Assembly: GCA_905221605.1 (NCBI GenBank)
Contig: CAJNDS010000480.1
Location: forward strand, 424,510 to 488,509
Length of the DNA stretch: 64,000 nt
Direction: 5' to 3'
Source: Symbiodinium natans
Lineage: Eukaryota; Sar; Dinophyceae; Suessiales; Symbiodiniaceae
Below, piece by piece: positions 44,114 to 55,653 of this stretch. Within the stretch, counting starts at the first letter, position 1. Each line of letters begins with the position of its first letter. The position numbers and the translations under genes were made by a program. The notes under the pieces are model-generated. The model had not been told where the DNA came from, searched no databases, and worked only from the letters and a program-made list of their open reading frames with translations.

Positions 44114-44931
44114 ACCTAGAGCCTAAACCCCACATGTTGAAGACGAAAAGGGAGGGTTGGCTTCTTAAAGGTGGCTTAGAGAAGTGAGAAGGGTTGAAGG
44201 GTTTAGGGTTTAGGGTTTAGGGGTTCAGACTGCAGGGTCCTACACCGTAGAAACCCTGCATGTTGAAGACGGGGATGCAGAATTGAGAAGGGGTCAAGGG
44301 TTGAGGCGTAAGGCGTTAACATTTTACGGTCTTAAGTCCTCAAAATTTAGGGGAAACCCAATGTCATCATTTTTGAGACGTGCTACCAAAATGACCTCGA
44401 GCATCTTCGCTTCACTTCCCTGAATCAGGGTTTAGGGTTAAGCGTTGAGGTTTGAGTCTGAATTAGGGCCCCATTTTGGGGGGGGAACGGTTGTGCATCA
44501 AGGCCCTTGTATGTAGGGTTTAGGTTTTGGGGTTTAGGGTTAAACCCCAAACCCCAAGCCCCGAACCCTAAAACCCTAAACCCCAACAGGGGGGAAAAAA
44601 GTTAGAGAACTGGCCCTTTAGGGTCATGGCTGCAGGGCCCCCAAAACACAGGAACCAACACGGAGAGTCCGTAGACTGAGCCCTGAGACCCCCAAGGGTT
44701 TAGTGTTTAGGGTTTAGGGATGTTTAGGGTTTAGGGCTTGGAGGACCCTAAGACCTCCCATACCCTGAGCCATCAAGAAGTCCGTCCTCCGTTGAGCTCA
44801 TTTTCCCCTACTATACTACCCCCCCTAGGTTCCCCCCTTAAATAAAGCTATTTTGGGATAATTAAGACTGACTCAGGTTATTTAAGGGGGGTGGTTATTG
44901 AAGGGGGGCACCTAGGGGGGATTTGCCCTAA

Positions 44932-45026
44932 ACCCTAAACCCTAAACCCTAAACCCTAAACCCTAAACCCTAAACCCTAAACCCTAAACCCTAAACCCTA
45001 AACCCTAAACCCTAAACCCTAAACCC
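44932..45026 (-). repeat. perfect CCCTAAA array
   Basis: About 13-14 perfect units in the opposite orientation to the array at 41,228. Confidence 0.95.
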
Positions 45027-45080
45027 TGAGGGAGGGTGGTAGGCACACCCATTGTTGAGCCTTAGGGTCTCCACCAGTAG

Positions 45081-45131
45081 CCCTTGCCCACAGCAGGCAC
45101 GTCCGAGACTGTCGGGCCGGGGCACCTGGAT
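45081..45131 (+). CDS. exon-like island
   Basis: Preceded by CCACCAGTAG and followed directly by GTTTAGGG. The 51 bases read PLPTAGTSETVGPGHLD. The donor GT lies at the first base of the TTTAGGG array. A minus-strand frame is also open. Confidence 0.4.
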
Positions 45132-45676
45132 GTTTAGGGTTTAGGGTTTAGGGTTTAGGGTTTAGGGTTTAGGGTTGTTTTGTTTGGGTTTTTTCGGGTG
45201 AGGGGGTGTGTGGGATGAGTTCAGGGTTACAGCTTGAGTTTTGAATTTGTGTTTCCTGACGGTTTACGGCTTGTGTGTGCACTCTCTTTACTCCGTGCAC
45301 TCTTCGTATCGGATGTTTGGGTTGATGTTCAGCTCGTTCCTACACTGTCCTACACCCCAAAGCCAAAGCCGCCGCCTCCAATTCGCTCGCCATACCCAGG
45401 TGCAACGGATGCAAACTTGTGTGCTTACGGCAAGAGACGGTTCGATGTGTGTGTCTTTTTGTTCCTAGGTTACTCCCGGGTCTAGCCCACTCAGGGTCAA
45501 GCCTCTCCTTCACCAGGTTAAGACTACGTAAGCCTTCTGCACTGATGTAAGCAAAGAATTCCAAAATGGTTAACATAACTCTCCATTATACATAGACGGG
45601 TGTAGGGTTTAGGGTTTAGGGTTAGGGTTTAGGGTTTAGGCTTTAGGGTTTAGGGTTTAGGGTTTTAGTGGCTGAG

Positions 45677-45730
45677 GTCCACTCACTCTATGCCGGGTTC
45701 ATGACGAATGCCAGTGCGCCGAGGCCGTAC
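45677..45730 (+). CDS. exon-like island
   Basis: Preceded by GTGGCTGAG and followed by GTGAAG, a good donor. The 54 bases read VHSLYAGFMTNASAPRPY. The minus strand also reads well (EVFTYGLGALAFVMNP), so the strand is uncertain. Confidence 0.4.
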
Positions 45731-46068
45731 GTGAAGACCTCAGCTGGGCCTCCGAATCGAGTCCTCTAAGTCATGGTTTAGGGTGCAGGCGCCCTAATCC
45801 CCAACCCCCAAACCGTACACCTAAACCCTAAACCCTAAACCCAAACCCTAAACCTTCAACAAAATTGCTCACTTTGTAGACTTAGCCCGGGCGATGCCTA
45901 GCAATGTTTTGGGGTGATAGAACCCTAAACCCTAAACCCTAAACCCTAAACCCTAAACCCTAAACCCTAAACCCTAAACCCTAAACCCTAAACTGCGCTA
46001 AGGAGCTTTTCACTTCTACCTGGAGTGCGAGTCCTTATGAGCTCAACAAGGATGGAACCGGGGTGCAT

Positions 46069-46193
46069 ACAAGAAGGGGCCCCCCCTTAGTATAGCAACT
46101 ATAGATAAGGGACTTATAACCTGAGTTAGGATCCTTATAGCCCATTTTAGGGTCCTTATAACTCTACTTATAACTAGGGTGGCCCCTCCTTGT
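46069..46193. mobile_element. small TIR element, family 2, complete copy
   Basis: ACAAGAAGGGGCCCCC and GGTGGCCCCTCCTTGT are inverted ends of a 125-base element. The interior GGACTTATAACCTGAGTTAG and ACTCTACTTATAACTAGGG are family landmarks. Confidence 0.8.
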
Positions 46194-46289
46194 AGGTAGG
46201 GCTTGCAGGGTTCACAGGTTCAGGGTTGGGATGTTCCGGGGGATTGCACCATCCAGAGTATGAGGGGCTGGGTCGATGTAGGCGCGCAG

Positions 46290-46348
46290 GGTCCGAGGCC
46301 GGCGCCTAGGCGCGATCGCAGTCGTGCTTGCCATCCTCGAAGCTGCGG
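46290..46348 (+). CDS. exon-like island, hydrophobic
   Basis: Preceded by GGCGCGCAG and followed by GTTTAGGG. The frame reads VRGRRLGAIAVVLAILEAA, a candidate membrane helix with a positive start. A minus-strand frame is also open. Confidence 0.4.
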
Positions 46349-46697
46349 GTTTAGGGTTTAGGGTTTAGGGTTTAGGGTTTAGGGTTTAGGGTTAGGGTTT
46401 AGGGTTTAGGGTGTCATGGCTTCTGGACGTCCGGGTACAAGAAGAATGCGTAGCTGTCATCGTTTTTGGACGCCGTTCTGGGCTAAGGAAATGCGAAGCC
46501 GTCGTCGCTTCTGAGATTGTCGGACGTTTGGGACTTTTGCAAAAGTACGAAACGGTCAGCGTTTTTTGAGTTTCTCTACAATTATAGGTATATGTATGTA
46601 TATGTATATATACATACCGATGATCTATACAATTAAATTAATGTATGTAGCTTGCAAGCAATTAAGGTACATTCCCCCTCAACCCTATAAACCCAAG

Positions 46698-46827
46698 TGG
46701 GCCCGCGGGCGAGGGGGTGGGGGACAAGCCGTATCGTGAGGACTATGTGGTCATGTCCAACTACGCTGACCTCATAAACTCCGCGGCAACGTGGAGGTGC
46801 TGGCGTTACTGCGACAAGCCGTCATGA
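46698..46827 (+). CDS. terminal exon-like island with TGA
   Basis: Preceded by AACCCAAG. The frame contains GVGDKPYREDYVVMSNYADL then INSAATWRCWRYCDKPS and stops at TGA 46,825-46,827. An internal donor AAC/GTGGAG (46,791) would instead make it an internal exon. The family is not recognised. Confidence 0.5.
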
Positions 46828-47955
46828 TCCATTCAGCTTTCAGTGAGCCTTTCCGCCGAGACCCTTCACGGCAACCACCTGAACCCTAAACGGGTTTTGC
46901 GGTTCATATACCTAAATCCGAATTACGGTAGTAGAGGGTAATTGGTTTCCAGGGGGCACCCAACACTAAACACAATCGTCATCACGAGGTGCAGTGCCCC
47001 GGCTGTTGCTGGCGTTGGCTGGGAGCTCATAGGTTGGTTTAGGGTTAAGGGTTAAGGGTTTTCGGTTTAGGGTTTAGGGTTTAGGGTTTAGGCGTAATAA
47101 CTTAGGGTATAGGGTTTAGACTGGTTTGGTTTGGAGTTGAGTGTCAACTAGACGTCTGAGGTTTGATGTCGACCGTTTCTTGCTTTCGGTGTTGAGGCTT
47201 AGCCTAAGGGTCCATATACCTCATTGTTATATACTTGTGTCTTTCAAGGTCCTTGGGGACTAAATGAACCCTACAATTGGGGTCATATGCCCTGTACTAC
47301 TATTAAGGCATATGAACCACAAACCCTTTTAGGGTTCATTTCGTCCCCAAGGGTCTGGGCATTCAAGGGGTGATACGCTACGAAGCCCTAAGCCCTGAGC
47401 CCTACGCCGTACTCATTGAGGCCGGCTGTGGTTTGAGCCCTGGAGGTTCTTGGCTTTGGGACTTTGGGATATCCCGGCTTGAGGGGTAATTGTATGGTCA
47501 TTAAGCTGTGATAGGGTTGTGTAGCAAATTCTTGTTAATTTCATTTATGTTCCTTAACAAGGTTGGCTCGGGTTGAAAGTTTTATGGGTAGGCAACTCGT
47601 GTAAGCCGGATCGGCGACCGGCCAGGACGCTGAGACGTTCATTGTCACTCTCCCCTCCAGCAACAGAGGGTTTAGGGTTTAGGGGTTAGGTTTAGGGTTT
47701 AGGGTTTAGGAACCCTGTTTTTAACCCTCTCCTGCCAAGCCCGGTGTAGGGCCGTAGTTTTTCGGGGTAACTGCTGTTAAGGAGCTTCATGTCGGTTACC
47801 AGAATATGCAGTGATTAAGATGGGAACCCCAAGCCCTAAACCCTGTTATGGCGGCTTCAATCACCCTAAGCTTTAAACCCTGAAAGCCTGGTAGCCCACT
47901 CCCTGAGCCTGAACACTAACAAGCGGCGTGGGGTCGCACTACTAATTTGTTTAAG

Positions 47956-47957
<2 letters not shown>

Positions 47958-47986
<29 letters not shown>

Positions 47987-48156
47987 ACCCCCCCCCCCCC
48001 CCACCCCCCCCCCCCCACCCCCCCCCCCACCCCCCCCCCCCCCCCAAAAAGCAAAAAGATGCTTCCGTACATAAGGCTCACCAGAGGGATTGTTGTTGTT
48101 AATTTGTTTTACATGTTTTTTTTTTTTTTTTTTTTCTTCTGGGGGGGGGGGGGGGT
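47958..48156. repeat. poly-C/A tract followed by poly-T and poly-G
   Basis: A run of about 88 bases of C with four single A breaks (47,958-48,045) is followed by a unique 70-base spacer, then about 19 T and about 16 G (to 48,156). The C and G runs can pair. Confidence 0.9.
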
Positions 48157-48383
48157 TCTTGAGCAAATAGTGGCTTAGTCTACACCTTGGTTAAGGGCAA
48201 GTTGTACGGGCTTATAGAGTTTGGACCTTCCACGTTGGACGCTTGAACCTTCAGCCCCGAGATTGTGAGTCCGGAAGCCTCCAAACCCCAAACCCCAAAC
48301 CCTAAACCCCAAACCCTAAACCCCAAACCCTAAACCCTAAACCCTAAACCCTAAACCCTAAACCCCGGGTTTTTGTTGCCCAG

Positions 48384-48445
48384 GCTTTCCCTCCGATTGC
48401 GGTATGCCCTTCGGAGGCTTCGGGGACAGCCCCACAGCCTGGCAG
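48384..48445 (+). CDS. exon with AG and GT borders
   Basis: Preceded by TTGTTGCCCAG and followed by GTGCATC. The frame reads FPSDCGMPFGGFGDSPTAWQ. Both flanks turn into CCCTAAA or TTTAGGG repeats within 30 bases. Confidence 0.6.
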
Positions 48446-48800
48446 GTGCATCATCTCGGGGGTTTAGGGTTTAGGGTTTAGGGTTTAGGGTTTAGGGTTC
48501 AGGGTTCAGGGTTTGGGGTTCAGGGTTTAGGGTTTGGGATTTGGGGTTTCGGGTTTTAGGGATTTGGGGTTTTAGGGTTTTTGGGGTTTAGGGCTTTTCG
48601 GGTTGAGGGTTTAGGGTACAGGGTTTTAGGCCTTGAGGGTTTCAGGTGCTTGTCTAGGGCTTTGCTGGGGCCGGATTTGTACCCCAAGAACCCCAAACCG
48701 TAAACTCACCCTACACCCTAAACTCTATATAAAACCCGATATAAACCCTACAGAAACCTGTGTTAACCCTATATGCCCTTGTGGGCATAGGCTCCCCCAG

Positions 48801-48875
48801 TCGGCAGTCCTGAATCAGCAGCTCGCGCAGGATTGGTTCGCACTTCCTGGAAACAGCTCACAGGCCTCTTGGCGC
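48801..48875 (+). CDS. exon with AG and GT borders
   Basis: Preceded by GCTCCCCCAG and followed directly by GTTTAGGG. The 75 bases are 25 codons, SAVLNQQLAQDWFALPGNSS then QASWR. The donor is the first base of a ten-unit TTTAGGG array. Confidence 0.55.
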
Positions 48876-48967
48876 GTTTAGGGTTTAGGGTTTAGGGTTT
48901 AGGGTTTAGGGTTTAGGGTTTAGGGTTTAGGGTTTAGGGTTTAGGGTTTAGGGGCCCTACAGTCTAG

Positions 48968-49009
48968 GCAAGGACCACCGCCACAGCCAGAAGTGCAAGT
49001 GCTCTTCTG
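48968..49009 (+). CDS. short exon-like island
   Basis: Preceded by CAGTCTAG and followed by GTGCAAGTG. The frame reads KDHRHSQKCKCSS. It is separated from the previous candidate exon by an intron that would be almost entirely TTTAGGG (48,876-48,967). Confidence 0.4.
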
Positions 49010-49258
49010 GTGCAAGTGAGCAAGCGAAGATGTTTTGAGTTTAGGGGTTACCTGAAGGCTCTAGTGTAGCTCCTTTTGGGGTTAGTTAAAGGGGAATTGT
49101 AGCATACTACCCCAAAAAAGGTGCTACATAGGAGCCTTTGGGTAAGCATTCTGGTTTAGGGTTTCGAGTTTAGGGCTGTGCTTTAGTGCTTCTTGGTGGC
49201 ATATCCAGGTTTAGGGTTTAGGGTTTAGGGTTTAGGGTTTAGGGTTTTGGGTATCCAG

Positions 49259-49353
49259 GCTTTTCTCTTGAAAACACCGGCTGCTGCATCTGAGGCCATT
49301 AAGGGGATCTCCTTCGGCTCCTCACTGGAGGCCACCCGAGCGCCTGAACCCTG
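49259..49353 (+). CDS. exon with AG and GT borders
   Basis: Preceded by TTTTGGGTATCCAG and followed by GTAGGGTTTAGGG. The frame reads AFLLKTPAAASEAIKGISFG then SSLEATRAPEP. TTTAGGG arrays abut both sides within 20 bases. Confidence 0.65.
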
Positions 49354-49356
49354 GTA

Positions 49357-49446
49357 GGGTTTAGGGTTTAGGGTTTAGGGTTTAGGGTTTAGGGTTTAGG
49401 GTTTAGGGTTTAGGGTTTAGGGTTTAGGGTTTAGGGTTTAGGGTTT
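49357..49446 (+). repeat. TTTAGGG array directly after a candidate donor
   Basis: About 12 perfect units starting three bases after the splice donor of the exon at 49,259. Confidence 0.95.
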
Positions 49447-49494
49447 GGGGTTTAGGGTGTAGGGTGTAGGGTGGGGCGTTAAGGGTTTAAGTTC

Positions 49495-49590
49495 GGATGT
49501 TCCCCCTTATACTAACAGCCCTGAATAGGGATCATAGTACTCCCTATTATAATCCCATTAAGGACTGTTAGCATAAGGGTGAACATCCCA
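49495..49590. mobile_element. small TIR element, family 5, complete copy
   Basis: GGATGTTCCCCCTTATACTA and its partner AGCATAAGGGTGAACATCC are inverted. The centre GGGATCATAGTACTCCCTAT is itself near-palindromic. Confidence 0.75.
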
Positions 49591-49639
49591 AGGTTTAGGG
49601 TTTAGGGTAGGGCGAGGTGACTCTAATCTTCCTCGGCAG

Positions 49640-49714
49640 GTCTTCAGTGGAACTCGCTGTCCCGTGCAGCAGCAGGCCTTCTTTCCGCAAAGCCGGACAA
49701 AGACAAGAGTCGAG
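49640..49714 (+). CDS. exon with AG and GT borders
   Basis: Preceded by TCCTCGGCAG and followed by GTTTAGTG. The 75 bases are 25 codons, VFSGTRCPVQQQAFFPQSRT then KTRVE. Confidence 0.6.
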
Positions 49715-50589
49715 GTTTAGTGTTAAGGGTTAAGGTTTAGCGTTTAGGGTTCAAACCCCAAACCCCAAGCCCCTTCAAATGCCACGTTCAACAGCCCACA
49801 AAGGAGTCGTGCGGGACGGAGTCTGGGTGTAGGAGGGTGAGAGGGGTAGTGAGAGAGGGTGGGAGAGGGAGAGGGAGAGGGTGGGAGAGGGTGGGGGAGG
49901 GTGGGGGACGGTGGGGGAGGGTGGGAGGTTTTGAGAAATTTCGGGTGGTTGTGTTGAAACAAGAATGCTTTGCATTCGTTTAAGTTGCAGCGTTTCTAGC
50001 GTTTCTCGAGTTACCCACTAGGCCAGAAAAGCACTAGGCTATGAGGTTTTTGTTAAACCTGGAAGCCTGTATATGAACCCCTACGACCTAAAATTTGAAA
50101 AGGTGGCCCTCACACCCCTACACCCATTAACCCTAAAACCCAAACTGTGCACGTCGTAATTCATCTGGACCGCTATTCTAAGGCCAGGCCCCTAAGGATA
50201 CATCGGGGCACCAGATCGTACTTCGCTTAGGGTGGTGTGGGGGAGGCTTGCTCTTGATCATTTTCGTTTGGGTTTCTTGTGAGAACACTTGGACGCCACT
50301 AAAATCCCAAACGCCCCAAAAACCCTTAATTAAGACCCTGAAAGTCCTGAAAGGGCTTCCGTTCCATTGGGAATGTTTACTATGTATGTTTCGGCACTTG
50401 TGGTGCAGATAGTGAGTGCTGCAACATGTCCAGACGCGTTGACTTCTCACACAAAAGTTTTGCCTGTGTAGATGAAAGCGTGAGGCAGACGCCACCAGTC
50501 GCACCATGAAACCAAAGCAAGTGCTGGCGAAGCCCCGAACCATTGACAAACGATCTCAAGGGGGCTGTAAGCGGGGTATAAGGCGTATA

Positions 50590-50612
50590 AGGGGGGGGGG
50601 GGGGGGGGGGTT
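50590..50612. repeat. poly-G tract
   Basis: About 21 G inside a region of degenerate GTATAAGG repeats. Confidence 0.9.
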
Positions 50613-50892
50613 ATGGGGTCTAAAGGGGGGGTATAAGGAGGGTAGAAGGGGTGGATAAGGGGGACATAAGGGGAGAGCAGCTGCGCCGCGCGCACTCTCA
50701 TCCCAGTTCGCTCGCCGTACACGGCACTCGCTTACAAGCTCCAGGAATGTGGAGAGTGTTGCACCGCCGTCTTGTGCAACCCAACATGGCTCAGACTCCT
50801 AAACCCTAAACCCTAAACCCTAAACCCTAAACCCTAGACCCTAGACCCTAAACCCTAAACCCTAAACCCTATATAAGCCCTAGACCACTAAG

Positions 50893-50955
50893 CAAGGTGG
50901 ACATCGCTGACCTGGCTGCAAGCCGGAAGCGGGCACCGCAGGCGTTTGAGCCCCA
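50893..50955 (+). CDS. exon-like island
   Basis: Preceded by ACCACTAAG and followed by GTTTTC. The frame reads KVDIADLAASRKRAPQAFEP. CCCTAAA arrays lie on both sides. Confidence 0.45.
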
Positions 50956-52977
50956 GTTTTCTTCCCTAAACCCTAAACCCTAAACCCTAAACCCTAAACC
51001 CTAAACCCTAAACCCTAAACCCTAAACGTTTTGCATCCTTGGTCGGGCTGGATTCATATGGGCATTTACCAAAATAGGGTTGTTGGTTTAGGGTTTAGGG
51101 GTTTAGGGTACTAGGGCTCAGGGAATAGGGGTACCCCCTCTTTTACCCCAAGTAGAATAGAATCCCCTTAAAGGGACCCCCCAAAAAGGGTGCCCCCTCT
51201 TTTCGGGAACCCCCTTTTGGCTTTGCGTGGAGGGGCCTTTGTTGGGTACTTTGTTGGGGCAGCATGAGCTCCTCATACTCATTAGAGAGAAAAAGGGTCC
51301 CTACTACAAGCTTTCACCAATTCTTCTGTGCACTTCTTGCAAAGGCTGCTCCGTGGCTTTCTTGTATCTGTGTATAATCTATATACATCACACATACGGC
51401 GCTGGGGGCGGGAGGGGGTACTGTACTTAGATCCCCAGACTTGCTAAACAACTGGGCCTCACTTCTGTCAGGGACTAAAGGAGGGACCCGCGTAAGGGAC
51501 CTTAGGGTTACTTAGGGATTATTTTCTAAGGGTAGTTGCATGGGCGCTGAACATGGTCCCTTACCTCCTTTAAAGGCTTCTGATGTATGGGATATAAGGG
51601 GTATCCTTTTGAGGGCCTTAGTAGTAGAGTAGGTAACCGTTAACCTTTTGGGGGTAATAGAATCCCCGGATAATCCCAAATGTTAACCTTTAGTTACCCT
51701 AGGTACTGGACAACTAAGGGGCCCATAATGTCACTACCTGAGAGGTTTTCCATATGCCCCACCACGCCACTCTTCCCCCAAACAGCCCCTAATGTTGGCC
51801 TACCTCGCCTTAACTGTAGGGTTTAGGGTTTCTAGGATTTAGGGTTTTATGGTTTAGGCTTTTGGGTTATTTTGGGTTCTGGGTTCTGGGCTTTAGGTTT
51901 AGAGCATCTCAAAGGACATTTGGGGTTTGAGGTTTCGAGGTTTCGGGTTTGGGCTTTTGGGGCTTGGGGTTTTGGGGTTTAGGGGGATCACAAAGCATAA
52001 GGGCCGAGGGTTGAGAGTATGAAGCTTGTGTGCTGAGAGGCCAACCCCCAGAGGGTCGGTACGCTGTTTAGGGGATTTAGGGTTTAGGGCTTAGAGTTTA
52101 GGGTTCAGGGTTTAGGGGTTAGGGGTTAGGGGTTGAGGCATCGGGGTATCCCTTTGTTCTCCTAGATTTTCTGGCGGCCCTAACCCTTGCAAACCCTAAA
52201 ACTTGAACCCGAAGCCTTAAGCCCTAAACCCTACAAAGAGCGGCCCCCTTACTTTAAGGGACCCACTCTACGTATAACTAGCCTCCTTGTAACCTCCGTC
52301 CCGGCAAAGGTCTGGACGAGATGTGTGCTCCTGGCACGGCTTCGACCTCTGAACCCCTAAACCCTAAACCCTAAACCCTAAACCCTAAACCCTAAACCCT
52401 AAACCTCAAATCCCAAGCCCTCAACTCTACGAGCTCAGCCCTCAAAACCGCCAAAACCCTAAACCCTAAAGCCCGAAAACCCTAAAGCCCTAAACTCTAA
52501 AACCCTAAACCCTAACCCTCAAGCCTATATGGGGGCTTACGAAAAACAAGGGATCCCTGAAACAGAAAAGCCAAATACTAGGATTCCTTTATAACGGAAA
52601 CCCTAACCCCTGAACCCTAAACCCTAAACCCTTGTGAACACCCTAAAGCCCAAACCTTAAACCCTAAACCCTAACCCTAATTTCGGAAGGCCCCCAAACG
52701 CCTTTTCAGCTTTCAGGTCTCATACTCTCATGAGTTTGGGGGCACCTGAAAAAATGTGGGTGCAAAAGCACCTGCGCCGAAGCCCCCGACCCTGCAACTA
52801 GGTTTCGGGTTTAGGGTTTCGGGTTAAAGTTTAGGGTTTAGAGTTTAAGGGGGGTTGGGAGGAACGTTATCCTGTACTGGGTTGAGGGTTTAGAGTTTAG
52901 GGTTTAGGGCTTGGAGGCTTCTGACCCCAAAGAAGACCCCAAGAATCCAACCCCCCCCAATCCCTGAACTATGCCTT

Positions 52978-53084
52978 ACAAGGAGGGCCCCCTTACCATA
53001 CAAACTAGAGTAAAGGGACTTATGACCTGAGTTAGTATCCTTTCTAGCCCCAATTTAGGGAATCGTAAGCTCTACTTATTACCT

Positions 53085-53118
<34 letters not shown>

Positions 53119-53125
53119 TCCTTGT
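52978..53125. mobile_element. small TIR element, family 2, with poly-G expansion
   Basis: ACAAGGAGGGCCCCC at the left and GCCTCCTTGT at the right. The G-rich stretch before the right end has expanded to about 33 G (53,083-53,116). Confidence 0.7.
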
Positions 53126-53414
53126 TATGGGAGAGAAACAAAAGCTGGGTGCCAGGTGGCTAGCCATCCGCTTCTGTGCTGCAAGACATGGGAGTGTACG
53201 AAGGAAAGGGACCCCTAATATAGACCCCTCAAATCGTCGGATTTCCTTATAGTTATAGTAAGGACCCAACAAGGTACCCCTAATTTCGGAAACCGCCGCA
53301 TGGTCTTCGGTGTTAGGTTTTCGTGTCAAGGTTTTTTTTCGTGTTGAGGGGGCATTTTAGGGTTTAGGGTTTAGCATTTAGGGCTTAGGGTAGGTCTTTT
53401 GTTTAGGTTTTGAT

Positions 53415-53533
53415 ACAAGGAGGGGCCCCCTTACCATACTACAGTTCAGGGTCCTATAACCTGAGTTATGATCCTCATAACCCAATGTCGGGTGCTTCTA
53501 ACTCTACTTATAACTAGGGGTGCCCCTCCTTAT
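53415..53533. mobile_element. small TIR element, family 2
   Basis: ACAAGGAGGGGCCCCCTTAC and GGGGTGCCCCTCCTTATA ends, with CCTATAACCTGAGTTATGAT inside. Confidence 0.75.
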
Positions 53534-54426
53534 AGAGCAGTTTCAAGCTTAAAGCTTGTTCAGCCTCTTTTGTAGCATTGGGATCATGTTGTTGCCAGGC
53601 TGCCTAAAACGCCCTCAGCCGAAGCCGTGGCATTTCAGAAGCATCTCCTGTAGCGTGGATGCTTTCCACCTCTGGTAAGTTTAGCATCTCGAGCCTAGAT
53701 CAAATACACTTAGACTTTTGAAGTAGGGTACATATTTCTTGTATCCCCAAAAGGACACCCAATATATACACTCACCCATATTAAAAAAGGAACCTTATAT
53801 ACGCGCACCAAAAGCAGTAATATAAACCCTGCTTCATATGTTTCCCTGCCCGCTTGTCTCAGAAGGGTTTTCTTTTTTTACCATATTCAATATGGGCTAG
53901 AAGTCAGCAGAGCAGCTGAGCATTCTGAAGCCCCGCAAACCCAGACCCACCTAGCTCAAACATGTAGACGCTGGGCTCCCTTCTTCGTCAATACAAAGGT
54001 TCAGGGTTTAGGGTTTAGGGTCTAGGGTCTAGGGTTTAGGGTTTAGGGTTTAGGGTCTAGGGCTTGGACGAAGCTTAGGGCTTCTCGTGGCTTTGACTGT
54101 TGGGAGCCCATGGGCTTCGCCTTTATTTTGACAAGCCCTGGTGGGTTTTCCTGCTGTCAACAGGCACGCTGCCAGTCCTTACAAGGGTTTAGGGTTTGGG
54201 GTTTGGGGCTTCGGGCTTACGGTTTAGGGTTTAGGGTTTAGGGTTTAGAGCCCACCAATGTCTTCCTAATTCGGAGAACAGACTACCCTCCGACTTCTTC
54301 CCCCTAACAGTGATAATCCCTCACTCAAAAGAAAACCTAAACCCTCAGCCGTATCGTCACCTAGAAACCCTAAACCCAGACCCCGAAACAAAAGCAACTC
54401 ACACAAAGCCCCTAACCTTCCCCGAG

Positions 54427-54512
54427 GCTACTTTGTTTGTACGTTTGGCGGCGCGCTCTTCGTGGCAATCTTCGTGATCATCCGCTGGAAGAGTGCGGCC
54501 GGGTCACCCTGA
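54427..54512 (+). CDS. terminal exon with C-terminal membrane helix
   Basis: Preceded by TTCCCCGAG. The frame reads YFVCTFGGALFVAIFVIIRW then KSAAGSP and stops at TGA 54,510-54,512. About 18 hydrophobic residues followed by RWK suggest a last transmembrane helix with a short tail outside it. Which protein it ends is not known. Confidence 0.6.
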
Positions 54513-55249
54513 GATTCTCCGTTGCTTGTGGGCCGTACTTGTATGTGGTTCGCAAGGATATAGGATGTAGGGCTTGTAGGTCTTAGACCCGAGGCCCTAA
54601 ACCCTAGCCCTAAACCCTAAACCCTAGCCCTAAACCCTAAACCCCGAACAGTTTGTTCTAGTACATGGGGTCCAGGATATGTCTGTAGCTGAGGTAAGGA
54701 AAGCACGCACATCATGCGAACCAAAGAGCGAGCCACTAATCTCCATACACGCTGAGCCCTAAACTCCAAACCTTCCTAGGGTTTAGGGGTTAGGGCTTAG
54801 GGCTTAGGGCTTAGGGTTTAGGATTATGGTTTAGGCTTCAGAGTTTAGGATTGAAGCCCCTAAATCCAGTGGCTCCAGCACACAGAGGCCTCGACACCCC
54901 CTTAGCATCCCTGAGCGCTAAGCTCTTAGGGTTTAGGGTTTTGGGTTTAGGGTTTAGGGTTTTAGGGTAGTTACATGGTCCCTGAATATGGGCCCTTAGT
55001 TGGGGACTCTTTGTATACCCCTTATATCCCTTGCAAGTCCTTTAAAGAAGGTATGGGATCATGCGAAAGGATCAGGCAACCACCCTTAGATCAACCCTCA
55101 ACCTCATGGGACTCTGCTTTGGACCCCTAAATAGCCACCCCCTGGGGTTTTGGGGACCCGTTATGACCCTTTCTTCAAGATCCTCTATCAGGTAATCTAA
55201 GAACCATCTTCGGCGGATCTTGAGGAAAACCCTTAAGGGTCACAACCTT

Positions 55250-55365
55250 ACAGGGTGGGGCCCCCTAGTTATAAGTAGAGTTATAAGGGCCCTCAATTGG
55301 GTTATAAGGACCCTAAGTTAGGTTATAAGTCCCTTAACTACAGTTAGTATAGTAAGGGGGTCACA
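55250..55365. mobile_element. small TIR element, family 2, reverse orientation
   Basis: GGGTGGGGCCCCCTAGTTATAAGTAGAGTTATAAGG-like left end (landmark TAGTTATAAGTAGAGTTATA) and ACAGTTAGTATAGTAAGGGG at the right: the family-2 interior read on the other strand. Confidence 0.7.
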
Positions 55366-55540
55366 ACCTTAGGGGTAGAGTCTTAAATCCCTTGATGACC
55401 CTAGCGGCTCCCCCCCCCTACACTCCCGAACTTCATAGTCGAAGGGAGGCCTTCGGAGTAGGATTTAGGGTTTAGGGTTTAGGGTTTAGGGTTTAGGGCT
55501 TCGGAGTAGGATTGAGGATTTAGGGTTTAGGGATTAGGGC

Positions 55541-55653
55541 TACTAGGACCCAGAGTAGGCCGCAAATCCCCTTTTTTTCGGGTGTAGGTACACGGTAAGC
55601 CAATTTTAACAAAAAAGGGCACCCTTTTTCATTCCTAGGTTGCTCTTGGGCCG
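55541..55653. mobile_element. small TIR element, family 4
   Basis: TACTAGGACCCAGAGTAGGC and CCTAGGTTGCTCTTGGG ends, with ACAAAAAAGGGCACCC inside. Confidence 0.6.
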
